Translations under genes and position numbers: made by a program
Notes under the pieces: model-generated
Told to the model about the DNA's origin: nothing
Seen by the model: only the letters and a program-made list of their open reading frames with translations
The model's database searches: none
DNA from: Streptomyces coeruleorubidus
GTDB taxonomy: Bacteria; Actinomycetota; Actinomycetes; Streptomycetales; Streptomycetaceae
Reading direction: 5' to 3'
Length of the DNA stretch: 64,000 nt
Assembly: GCF_008705135.1 (NCBI RefSeq)
Contig: NZ_CP023694.1
Span: 1,426,001-1,490,000, forward strand
In this document: piece after piece, positions 54,766 to 61,913 of the stretch
Numbering within the stretch: position 1 is the first letter of the stretch
How the letters are laid out: each line of letters starts with the position of its first letter

Positions 54766-55962
54766 TCACAATTTCTCACTGAGGGCCTTTTGGTCTACGC
54801 CGTGGAAGGCGTCCAGGGCAGCCGCGGCGCCCCTCATGTCCTCGGCCTCGATCTGGACGTACTTACGCTTGGTGAACGCGGCGTTCGTGTGGCCCGCCCA
54901 CGCGGCGAGGATGACGTCCGGGACGCCGGACAGGGCCAGCGCCTTCAGGACCGCGTGCCGGGCGTCGTAGAGCCGCACCTGCCTCAGCCCCAGCCGGCGC
55001 ATTGTCCGATACGCGTACTCCCGCAGCTGCCGCGTGTTCAGCGGGCGCCCGAGCTCGTCGACCACCACGAACCCCGTGAAGGTGTACGCCTCCCCCGCGC
55101 GCTGCTGCTCGGCAAGCTGCACCTCCTGAAAGGCCAGGAGGGCATCCCACGGGCCGCGCGGCAGCGGTAGCGAGCGCTCCCCCGCCGCGGTCTTGGTGTC
55201 CTTCTCCAGCACGCGCACGTTGCCGATCATCGTCCGCGTGAGCGTGATGGACAGCAGGCCGTTGACCAGGTCGAGATCCTTCCAGCGCTGCCCGCACACC
55301 TCAGCCGGCCGCAGCCCCATCAGCGAGAGCAGCAACGGGGCGAACAGGCGGTCGCCCTGAATCCCCCGGATGAACGTCTGCACCTCGGCCACGGTCCACG
55401 GCTTCGGCCTGTCCCGCTCCCGCTTGTCGGTCTTCTTGTCGGCGAGCGACGGCCGCACCTCGGAGGCCACGTTCACGCTGACCAGCTTGCGGACCACGGC
55501 CCGCTGCAGCGCACCTCGCAACCGGATGAGGATGCCCTCGACTGTCGAGATGGCCAGCCTGGTTCCCCGCTCGCCCCCCGCGCGCCGGCCGCGGGCGACC
55601 AGCTCGTCGACGAACTCGCGCACGTGATCCTCGCTGAGTTCCTGCAGCCGGATGTGCCCGAGCTGGTCATAGACGTGCACCAGGGCCAGGCGGTAGCTGC
55701 GGATGGTCGTCTCCTCGACGTCCCGCCGCTTGTACTCCAGCCACTCGTCCAGCCACTCAGCAAGCGTGATCTTGTTGGGGACGATCAGAGTTCCCGCGGC
55801 CCGCTGATGCAGGATCCGGTCCCGTTCCTCCCGGCACTCCTTCGCCGTGTTCCGGGTGACCGTGATCTGGATCCGCTTGTTGTTCTCGTCGCGGCCGGCG
55901 TCGACCATCAGCCGGTAACGGACCTTCCCGCTGGATAGGACGATCCGCTTCGGCTCAGCCAT
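54766..55962 (-). CDS. int: Tyrosine-type site-specific integrase
   Basis: This 398-residue phage integrase integrates and, with an excisionase, excises the element. An N-terminal arm-binding domain (RYRLMVDAGRDENNKRIQITVTRN) and SAM-like core-binding domain precede the catalytic domain. Visible catalytic residues are Arg in LMGLRPAEVCGQRW, Arg in LYDARHAVLKALALSGV (Tyr replaces the usual first His), His in AAWAGHTN and Tyr in KRKYVQI. It appears full length. It overlaps the repressor gene upstream by eight bases, so both come from one minus-strand transcript. Confidence 0.93.
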   Translation of the reverse strand: MAEPKRIVLSSGKVRYRLMVDAGRDENNKRIQITVTRNTAKECREERDRILHQRAAGTLIVPNKITLAEWLDEWLEYKRRDVEETTIRSYRLALVHVYDQLGHIRLQELSEDHVREFVDELVARGRRAGGERGTRLAISTVEGILIRLRGALQRAVVRKLVSVNVASEVRPSLADKKTDKRERDRPKPWTVAEVQTFIRGIQGDRLFAPLLLSLMGLRPAEVCGQRWKDLDLVNGLLSITLTRTMIGNVRVLEKDTKTAAGERSLPLPRGPWDALLAFQEVQLAEQQRAGEAYTFTGFVVVDELGRPLNTRQLREYAYRTMRRLGLRQVRLYDARHAVLKALALSGVPDVILAAWAGHTNAAFTKRKYVQIEAEDMRGAAAALDAFHGVDQKALSEKL

Positions 55963-56563
55963 CCTCGCCGTCCTTCACGTCGACGCCTAGGAGTCGGCTC
56001 AGCAGTACGTCAGGGTCGATGTCCTCCCCGGTCTGCTCCTTGTACCGCTTCCGGATCTCGTCCATGGCCTTCCGGCCTTCCTCGGTCGGCACGGCCGGCC
56101 TGGAAACGGCCATGCGCACGCTGTACCCCACGTGCTCCGAGAGCCACTGCGGCGCCCCGAACAGCCGGTGCTCGACGAGCTCCGTCTTCTCCCTGCCAGG
56201 GGTGACGGTGAGAGGCAGTCGGCCGATACCCCACTCCCACGCGGCTAGGGCGTCGACTTCGCCGCCTCCCGTGACCTCCACTCGGTCGTCAGCGCGGTCG
56301 GTGAGTGGCAGCAGCAGGGCGGTGGGACTGACGCCAAAGGCAACGGCGAGAGCGGCTAGTTCGTCAGCCGTGACGACGCGTTCACCCTTTTCCATACGGG
56401 TGATGCCCGAGGCGGGGATGTTCCGGCCGGCGCGCTCGAGGGCGCCGGACAGCTGTCGCGTGGTCAGTCCCCGGCGCTCGCGCAAGCGGGCAATGTTCGC
56501 CGCAACAGTCCGTCCCGTGGGTCCTACCTCGATGGCGCGTCGTCCGCGCTGCTGGTCTGCCAT
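55955..56563 (-). CDS. XRE-family phage-type repressor
   Basis: This 202-residue protein has an N-terminal helix-turn-helix (VAANIARLRERRGLTTRQLSGALERAGRNIPASGITRMEKGERVV). The C-terminal part has no peptidase motif, so it is not a LexA/CI-type self-cleaving repressor. ATG 56561-56563 is used (MADQQRGRR); longer starts enter the control region. It is in an operon with integrase and divergent from the early genes, across a 130-bp region with a clear operator. Confidence 0.85.
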   Translation of the reverse strand: MADQQRGRRAIEVGPTGRTVAANIARLRERRGLTTRQLSGALERAGRNIPASGITRMEKGERVVTADELAALAVAFGVSPTALLLPLTDRADDRVEVTGGGEVDALAAWEWGIGRLPLTVTPGREKTELVEHRLFGAPQWLSEHVGYSVRMAVSRPAVPTEEGRKAMDEIRKRYKEQTGEDIDPDVLLSRLLGVDVKDGEDG

Positions 56564-56577
56564 AGGAAGCAGGTTAA

Positions 56578-56623
56578 GCAACAGTTCTGACCTTGTTGCG
56601 CATCCGGTCTCCGGTGCTAGAGT
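56578..56623. promoter_or_regulatory. Early promoter and operator of the phage-like element
   Basis: GCAACA (56578-56583) and TGTTGC (56594-56599) form an inverted repeat overlapping a plus-strand -35-like TTGCGC (56596-56601), with -10-like TAGAGT (56618-56623) 16 bases on. Repressor bound at the repeat would block the excisionase-side promoter and could affect its own. Confidence 0.6.
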
Positions 56624-56693
56624 CTCCATAGCTGCATTGTAGGAACATGTGATGCAGGTTGGCAACGCTTGATCCTGGAAGGAGAGCCGGGCA

Positions 56694-56903
56694 GTGAAGG
56701 AAGAGTTCCTGTCGCCCAAGCAAGTCGCGACCGAGTACCCCGTGCTCGGCACCACGTCTGCACTGGCAGAACGGCGGTGGCGCGGCGAGGGGCCTGCGTA
56801 CATCAAGACCGGCAAGGGGCGCGGTGGCCGCGTTTTCTACCGTCGGAGTGCCATTGAGGAGTTCCTGACCGAGTGCACCGTCACCCCGGGGAGGGCCGCG
56901 TGA
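56694..56903 (+). CDS. Excisionase-like helix-turn-helix protein
   Basis: This 69-residue protein, EEFLSPKQVATEYPVLGTTSALAERRWRGEGPAYIKTGKGRGGRVFYRRSAIEEFL, has the MerR/AlpA-type winged helix used by excisionases. GTG 56694 has GGAGAG upstream. It is the first gene rightward of the switch region and probably directs excision with the integrase. Its stop overlaps the next gene (GTGA). Confidence 0.8.
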   Translation: MKEEFLSPKQVATEYPVLGTTSALAERRWRGEGPAYIKTGKGRGGRVFYRRSAIEEFLTECTVTPGRAA

Positions 56904-57124
56904 GCAAGTCTCAGCCCACCCTCGCGGACATCCGGAAGTGGCCCGCCACGGTCAGCGTCACCGACGCCGCACGCGCCATTGGCTGCAGCCGCAGCCACCT
57001 CTACGAGCGGGTCAAGCGCGGTGACAGCCCCGTCAAGACCATCGGCGTCGGGACCCGCCACGTCGTCATCACGGCCGACCTCATCCGGCTGCTGTCGGGG
57101 GAGACGGGAGGCGCCGCGGCATGA
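56900..57124 (+). CDS. Small helix-turn-helix DNA-binding protein
   Basis: This 74-residue protein contains VSVTDAARAIGCSRSHLYERVKRGDSPVKTIGVGTRHVVITADLIRLL, a second excisionase/AlpA-like winged helix. GTG 56900 overlaps the previous stop, and its own stop overlaps the next ATG. It may be the actual excisionase or an early-gene regulator. Confidence 0.75.
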   Translation: MSKSQPTLADIRKWPATVSVTDAARAIGCSRSHLYERVKRGDSPVKTIGVGTRHVVITADLIRLLSGETGGAAA

Positions 57125-57600
57125 GCCAGAACGAGAACGGCCCCCAGGTGCTGGAATCACCTAGGGGCCGTATGAACCTCGCGGGCGGCGAAGCTGAGCC
57201 CACGCTACCGCAGGACATGCCCGAGGGCGACGCCGACGTATTCGTCGAGCTGTGGGCCGAAGCCAAGGTCTACTACCTCGCCAGCGTCTTCCCCAAGTAC
57301 GGCTCCCCGGCCTGGATCGCGCTCCCGCCCGACGACCCGCGGCGCCTCGCCTCCGCCCTCCACGCCGCCGAGATGTGGCGCAAGTACGGCGACGAGGACA
57401 ACCTCCTCGCCTGGTTCCGCGACGTCAGCCGGCCCCGGCCGCCGTTCGCCGAGGGCCGCAGCCGCGCCGAACTGGACGCGCTGGCCAAGCCGAAGCGCCC
57501 GCACCAGCTGCGCGCCACCCCCGGGTGGCCGCCCATCCGCGTACCGGGCAAGCCCGGCCGGTACCTCACGTACCGCGACACCCACCAGGAGGCCGCATGA
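57121..57600 (+). CDS. Small actinophage protein, DUF2742-like
   Basis: This 159-residue soluble protein has a central segment SVFPKYGSPAWIALPPDDPRRLASALHAAEMW recalling the DUF2742 family of mycobacteriophages and Streptomyces elements (by memory). Function is unknown. The start and stop overlap its neighbours by four bases (ATGA each), placing it in the replication operon just before the RepA-like ATPase. Confidence 0.65.
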   Translation: MSQNENGPQVLESPRGRMNLAGGEAEPTLPQDMPEGDADVFVELWAEAKVYYLASVFPKYGSPAWIALPPDDPRRLASALHAAEMWRKYGDEDNLLAWFRDVSRPRPPFAEGRSRAELDALAKPKRPHQLRATPGWPPIRVPGKPGRYLTYRDTHQEAA

Positions 57601-58772
57601 GCGAGCCTGACATGTGGCCCACAGGCTGGGAGGGGGGTGAACCTCACCTCACGGTCGTCCAAGGGGACACCCCGGTCACGCAGAAGCGCGGCCTGCTGCT
57701 GCGGCCCGCTTCGGGAATCAAGATCCGGCCCGTTCGCTGGCTGTGGGACACCACCCCGGAAGGGGCGACGCCCACGTCTCACGGGCGGATCCCGATGCAC
57801 TCGCTGGTCCTCGCGGCCGGCGGGCCCGGGCTCGGCAAGTCGCAGTACGCGGTCTGGCTCACCGCTCAGATCACCCGCGGCCTGCTGCCCGGCGAGCTGT
57901 ACGGCAAGCCACGGCCGGTCATCTACGCGGCAGCCGAGGACTCATGGGCGTACACGATCGCGCCGCGGCTCATCGCGGCCGACGCCGACATGGATCTCGT
58001 CTTCCACGTCACCGTGCAAGACGACGAGCAGCCACACGCCCGGCTCTCCCTCCCCGTCGACACCTCGCTGCTCGGGAAGGAAGCCGAAGCGCACAGCGTG
58101 GCCCTGCTCGTCATGGATCCGCTGCTGTCGTACATCGATAAGACCATCAACGACTACCGGGCCGCAGAAGTCCGGCAGGCGCTTGAGCCCCTTGTCGACG
58201 CAGCGGACCGGCACCGGTTCACGATCCTCGGCCTGGCCCACTTCACCAAGGCGGGTGGCTCCGATCCCCTCGCGAGAGTCGCCGGATCGGGCGCCTTCGG
58301 CCAGCTCATCCGCTGCCTGATCGCCTTCGCCAGACACGAGGACGAGCAAGGTGACGACCGCCTGGTCATGTCGCTGGAGAAGAACAACCTCGGTCGGCTC
58401 GGGCTGCCGTCGCACGAGTACACGATCCAGCCCGTCACCATCGCCACCCCCGAAGGGCCGTCCTACGTCTCACGGTTCGTCCTCGGCCCCGAAGTGACCA
58501 CCTCGGTCCGTGACGTGATGCGCGCCGAGACGGAGCCGGACATCGGCCGCGAGGAGACGAACGAGGCGTCCGTGTGGCTGCGGGACTACCTCACCGATCT
58601 CGGCGGCGAAGCGGACGCCAAGGAGATCAAGCAGCACGCCAAGGCGGCCGGCTTCAGCAGCAGTGCCATGGACCGCGCGAAGCGGCGCCTGAAGCTCACA
58701 TCCACCAACACCGGGTTCGGGAAGGAGAAGCGCGCGATCTGGTCCCTGCCGACGTCCCTAGACACACGCTGA
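57597..58772 (+). CDS. RepA/DnaB-like AAA ATPase of the element
   Basis: This 391-residue RecA-fold ATPase has Walker A GGPGLGKS (75-82), Walker B ALLVMDP (D174) and LAHFTKAGGSDPLARVAGSGAF, as in hexameric RepA-type plasmid helicases (AAA_25). The C-terminus is a winged-helix module (ASVWLRDYLTDLGGEADAKEIKQHAKAAGFSSSAMDRAKRRL), probably DNA-binding. The stop codon is the first base triplet of an 11-bp iteron array. A role in replicating the excised element is inferred. Confidence 0.82.
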   Translation: MSEPDMWPTGWEGGEPHLTVVQGDTPVTQKRGLLLRPASGIKIRPVRWLWDTTPEGATPTSHGRIPMHSLVLAAGGPGLGKSQYAVWLTAQITRGLLPGELYGKPRPVIYAAAEDSWAYTIAPRLIAADADMDLVFHVTVQDDEQPHARLSLPVDTSLLGKEAEAHSVALLVMDPLLSYIDKTINDYRAAEVRQALEPLVDAADRHRFTILGLAHFTKAGGSDPLARVAGSGAFGQLIRCLIAFARHEDEQGDDRLVMSLEKNNLGRLGLPSHEYTIQPVTIATPEGPSYVSRFVLGPEVTTSVRDVMRAETEPDIGREETNEASVWLRDYLTDLGGEADAKEIKQHAKAAGFSSSAMDRAKRRLKLTSTNTGFGKEKRAIWSLPTSLDTR

Positions 58773-58965
58773 CGAGATTGACGGCATTGACGAGATTGGC
58801 CCTGACCAGCGGTTTCACAAGATCGGGCCAGTGACGAGATTGACGAGATTGGTGACGAGATTGAGCGGCCCAATTTCACCAATCTCGTCACCCCGACTCC
58901 CAATCTCGTCACCCAATCTCGTCACACAAAACAGCAGGTCAGATCCAATATCACCAATCTCGTCA
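58770..58965. repeat. Iteron-like array, five forward and four reverse 11-bp repeats
   Basis: The 11-mer TGACGAGATTG occurs perfectly five times forward (58770, 58788, 58832, 58841, 58853) and its complement CAATCTCGTCA four times (58880, 58901, 58914, 58955); positions are first bases. The two sets face each other around about 58870. Partial copies (AAGATCG near 58818, TATCACC near 58949) also occur. Location right after a RepA-like ATPase suggests a replication origin. The remaining 58966-59063 has no gene. Confidence 0.88.
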
Positions 58966-59063
58966 CCTCAAAGCGTGTGTAGAGGAAGGGAGGCGACGAG
59001 CCCCACCCCCACTTCCTCCCGTTGCTGCCCTCTCTGGCAGCCACCACAGACCAGGAGCCACCT

Positions 59064-59318
59064 ATGGGACAGCCCCGCTACCGGATCACCGCCATGGCCC
59101 CCGTGTCGGGTCAGTGGTCCGTCCGCATCAACACACAGGGCGTCTACGCGCACGCCACAGTCGTCGCCTGGGCGTCCATCGCCTACCAGACCGTTCTTCC
59201 CGGCGACCAGCAGACCGAGACGCAGACCGTCTTCGTCTACAAGGGTCGGCCGATGACCGAGGCCGAGTTCCGGGACGTGTACGGAGACGACTCCGAGTTC
59301 CACGTGGAGCCGGTATGA
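59064..59318 (+). CDS. Small phage-element protein, unknown
   Basis: This 84-residue protein, PRYRITAMAPVSGQWSVRINTQGVYAHATVVAWASIAYQTVLPGDQQTETQTVF, is mostly beta-strand in character and ends in an acidic tail. ATG 59064 has CAGGAG upstream. It is the first of several tiny coupled genes after the iteron array. No family was recognised. Confidence 0.65.
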   Translation: MGQPRYRITAMAPVSGQWSVRINTQGVYAHATVVAWASIAYQTVLPGDQQTETQTVFVYKGRPMTEAEFRDVYGDDSEFHVEPV

Positions 59319-59482
59319 CCAGTCACGTCGACGAGCAGATAGCCGCCCGGATCGCGGCGGCCAGGCTCAAGCGCAGCAAGAGGCGCCAGCAGCGCGCCGA
59401 GCTCGACGAAGCCCGCGCGTATGGGCTCCATGCCCGGCATACCGCGAAGATGCGCCGCTGGGCTAAGGAGGACGGCGAATGA
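59315..59482 (+). CDS. Very small basic helical protein
   Basis: This 55-residue protein is rich in Arg, Lys and Ala (ARIAAARLKRSKRRQQRAELDEARAYGLHARHTAKMRRW) and probably forms one long helix. It might bind nucleic acid. Start and stop overlap neighbours by four bases (ATGA both sides). Confidence 0.6.
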   Translation: MTSHVDEQIAARIAAARLKRSKRRQQRAELDEARAYGLHARHTAKMRRWAKEDGE

Positions 59483-59667
59483 CCCGCGTTCGCTTCTACT
59501 GCTCGACGTGCGCACGCAAGCTCAAGCGCGGCGCATACCTGCGATGCCCACTCGGCTGCGGGGCGCGCGTCTGTCGAGGCACGGGATGCGCCAAGCAGCA
59601 CGGCCCCAACTGTCTTGTACGCCAGTCACGCACACCCACCACCCGCTCACCACAGGAGGCAGCGTGA
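59479..59667 (+). CDS. Small Cys-rich zinc-ribbon-like protein
   Basis: This 62-residue protein has Cys pairs YCSTC and CPLGC, then VCRGTGCAKQHGPNC, which together could hold two zinc ions (seven or eight Cys plus His). Small zinc ribbons of this sort are common among actinophage early genes; function is unknown. It overlaps both neighbours by four bases. Confidence 0.65.
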   Translation: MTRVRFYCSTCARKLKRGAYLRCPLGCGARVCRGTGCAKQHGPNCLVRQSRTPTTRSPQEAA

Positions 59668-59900
59668 CGCCGCAGCAGAAGGTCACCGCGCTGGCGTTGG
59701 CCGCCCTGCGCAACGACCCGGTCGGCCTGGCCGTGCTCCTCGGCGACCTCGACGACGACGAGGTCCGCAGCGCGGCCGGCATCGCCCTCCTCAACCTCTG
59801 CAACGGCTTCCGGGCCATCCTCACCGACGACGCCATGCGCGAAGTCATCGCAGGAATGCAGGCGCTCGCAGCGAGCGAAGCGGGCGGGGAGGGGAGTTGA
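59664..59900 (+). CDS. Small helical acidic protein
   Basis: This 78-residue protein (TPQQKVTALALAALRNDPVGLAVLLGDLDDDEVRSAAGIALLNLCNGFRAIL) has the look of a helical bundle. Short proteins of this type occur in Streptomyces integrative elements. GTG 59664 overlaps the preceding stop (GTGA). Function is unknown. Confidence 0.62.
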   Translation: MTPQQKVTALALAALRNDPVGLAVLLGDLDDDEVRSAAGIALLNLCNGFRAILTDDAMREVIAGMQALAASEAGGEGS

Positions 59901-59995
59901 AATCGCGAGACAAGATCTTTGGGGGACCGCCGCGGCCAGAACGGAAGACGCGTGCTCAGAACGCCGATAGGGGGACTAGGAGGAATCATGGATGA
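59897..59995 (+). CDS. Possible 32-residue basic peptide
   Basis: A TTG at 59897 overlaps the previous stop (TTGA), has GGGGAGGGGAG upstream and opens 32 codons, KSRDKIFGGPPRPERKTRAQ and on to NHG. The overlapping layout matches its neighbours, but length and start codon make it uncertain. Confidence 0.3.
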   Translation: MKSRDKIFGGPPRPERKTRAQNADRGTRRNHG

Positions 59996-60137
59996 GGAAG
60001 ACGAGCCTCAGGGCCACAACCCGGTCGTCCGGGTGCCCGCGTTTCAGGTTGACGGGTCGAGCCTGCGGCCGGCCGTCGTGGATGCGCCGCTGGACGTGGC
60101 GACGCAGTGGGACGAGCGCATCTGGGGGCATGCATGA
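59988..60137 (+). CDS. Short acidic-start protein
   Basis: This 49-residue protein has an acidic start (MDEEDEPQGHNPVVRVPAFQ) and ends DERIWGHA. It is supported by a strong ribosome-binding site (TAGGAGGAATC) and by overlap of its stop with the next ATG. No function can be assigned. Confidence 0.55.
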   Translation: MDEEDEPQGHNPVVRVPAFQVDGSSLRPAVVDAPLDVATQWDERIWGHA

Positions 60138-60400
60138 GGGTCCGCACGCTGGACGGTACGGAGGCTGCGGGCACGCAGCTGGTCCTGGCGGTCCTGGAGC
60201 ACGCTGAGACGGCCCCTGTGGGCCCGTGGACGGCTCAGTTGGGCATGGCGGCCGTGGTGGACGGCTCAGGGGCTGTGTGGTTCGTCGGGACGGACGACGT
60301 GGGCCGCCTGGTGTCGCTGCCCTGCGAGTGCGAGCACGTCGAGTTGACGACGTACAAGGACGGTGCGGAGATCTCCCGCACTGTCGGCGTGAACGGGTAA
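60134..60400 (+). CDS. Small phage-element protein, unknown
   Basis: This 88-residue protein (RTLDGTEAAGTQLVLAVLEHAETAPVGPWTAQLGMAAVVDGSGAVWFVGTDDVGRLVSL) is mainly beta-strand with one short Cys-x-Cys (PCECEH). It ends the chain of coupled small genes. The next 292 bases (60401-60692) contain no gene; this is where terminase, portal and protease genes would normally come before a capsid gene. Confidence 0.62.
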   Translation: MRVRTLDGTEAAGTQLVLAVLEHAETAPVGPWTAQLGMAAVVDGSGAVWFVGTDDVGRLVSLPCECEHVELTTYKDGAEISRTVGVNG

Positions 60401-60692
60401 AATGACCACAGGTTGATCGACGGCCAGTCTCTTGGTCCGCGGTTGGCTCACTCCGAAGATGGCCGTGGGAGGCCATCGGATCGGCCCGCGCCTCTCCTCA
60501 GTCCGCGCCGGCCGGCCGCCCGTCTCCCTACGGTCTCCGGAGGGGAGCCCCGCCAGCTGAAGGCCCGCCACATCGGCGCCTCCGGTATGACGCTGTCGAG
60601 TTCCCGCACTCCAGCCGCCTCCCCACAGGCCGCTGTCGAGTCGCCCGTCTCCAGCACGCCGGGAAGACACCTACGACTTCCCAGGGGACACC

Positions 60693-61901
60693 ATGCAGAA
60701 GGACATCACCCAGCTCGGTCAGGAGCTGAAGCACCACCTCGAGGCCGCCCAGGCGATCGCCACGAAGGCCGACGACGAGAAGCGCGACTTCACCCCGGAC
60801 GAGATGACCGAGGTCAAGTCGCACATGGACGCCGCCAAGGGCCTGAAGGCCGACATGGAGGCGGCCAAGGCGACTCAGACGATGCGCACCGCGCTGCAGG
60901 AGCTCGGCGACGGCATCGCCGGCACCGGCCGCGAGACCAAGTCGGATCTGCACCCGCGGGTGAAGGCGTCGGGCGGTACGGACTGGGGCGAGACGGTCGT
61001 GAAGGCCGTAGCCGGCCCGGACGGCTACAAGGGCATCCTGGCGAACGGCACGGTGGCGGTGAACGTGCCGCTGAACCCGGAGCCGGTCCGCATGGACGTG
61101 CCGGTGCTCACCCTGCGGCAGCTGATGCCCAACGTGCAGAACACCAGCGGCCGCTTCGCGTACCTGCGGCAGAACACCCGCACCAACAACGCGGCCGTCG
61201 TGGCGCAGGGCGCGAAGAAGCCGACCTCCGTGTACCAGCTGCAGCGGATCGACGACCGCGTCCGCACGATCGCGCACCTGTCGGAGCCGATCGCGAAGCA
61301 GGACCTCGACGACGTCGGCATGCTGCGCCAGTTCATCGACCAGGAGATGCGCCTCGGCCTCGACCTGGCGCTCGAGGACGAAATCCTCAACGGCGACGGC
61401 ACGGGCGAGCACATGACCGGCATCGGCAACGTGTCCGGCTCGCAGGCGCAGGCGTTCGACACGAACCTGCTCGTCACGACCCGCAAGGCGGTCACGAAGC
61501 TGGAGCGTTACGGCTACCTGGCCGGCGCGGCGTTCGTGATGACCCCGGAGGACTGGGAGTCGATCGAGCTCCTCGCGGACAACGAGGCCCGCTTCTACTA
61601 CGGCGGCCCGCAGAACATCGTCAACCAGGGCGCCCGCCGCCTGTGGGGCGCTCCCGTCGTCGTCACGGACGCGGCCACGACCGGTGTGGCCCACCTCGCG
61701 GACTTCCGGCAGATGCGCCTTCAGGTCCGTCAGGACGGCGTCCTCGACTGGTCGGAGAATGTGTACGACCCGAACGCCCTCGGCGCCGGCTCCGGGGCCT
61801 CCGACTTCGAGCGGAACATGCTGCGCTTCCGCTTCGAGGGCCGGTTCGGTCTGGAGATCCTCCGCCCGTCCTCCATCGTCGAGATCGACCTGACCGCCTG
61901 A
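60693..61901 (+). CDS. HK97-type phage major capsid protein
   Basis: This 402-residue capsid protein begins with a coiled-coil scaffold (delta) segment, residues about 1-80 (QKDITQLGQELKHHLEAAQAIATKADDEKRDF ... MDAAKGLKADMEAAKA), normally removed by a phage protease. The HK97 fold follows: VTLRQLMP-like LTLRQLMPNVQ, LSEPIAKQDLDDVGMLRQFID, ILNGDGTGEHMTGI, FVMTPEDWESIELL and a C-terminal FEGRFGLEILRPSSIVEIDL. No protease gene is seen nearby. ATG 60693 has GGGGACACC upstream. Confidence 0.9.
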   Translation: MQKDITQLGQELKHHLEAAQAIATKADDEKRDFTPDEMTEVKSHMDAAKGLKADMEAAKATQTMRTALQELGDGIAGTGRETKSDLHPRVKASGGTDWGETVVKAVAGPDGYKGILANGTVAVNVPLNPEPVRMDVPVLTLRQLMPNVQNTSGRFAYLRQNTRTNNAAVVAQGAKKPTSVYQLQRIDDRVRTIAHLSEPIAKQDLDDVGMLRQFIDQEMRLGLDLALEDEILNGDGTGEHMTGIGNVSGSQAQAFDTNLLVTTRKAVTKLERYGYLAGAAFVMTPEDWESIELLADNEARFYYGGPQNIVNQGARRLWGAPVVVTDAATTGVAHLADFRQMRLQVRQDGVLDWSENVYDPNALGAGSGASDFERNMLRFRFEGRFGLEILRPSSIVEIDLTA

Positions 61902-61913
61902 TCGGGGGCCGTC

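Noticed and set aside
58770..58965. CRISPR array
   Set aside because: Repeats are only 11 bp, change orientation midway, sometimes overlap, and spacers are of irregular length.
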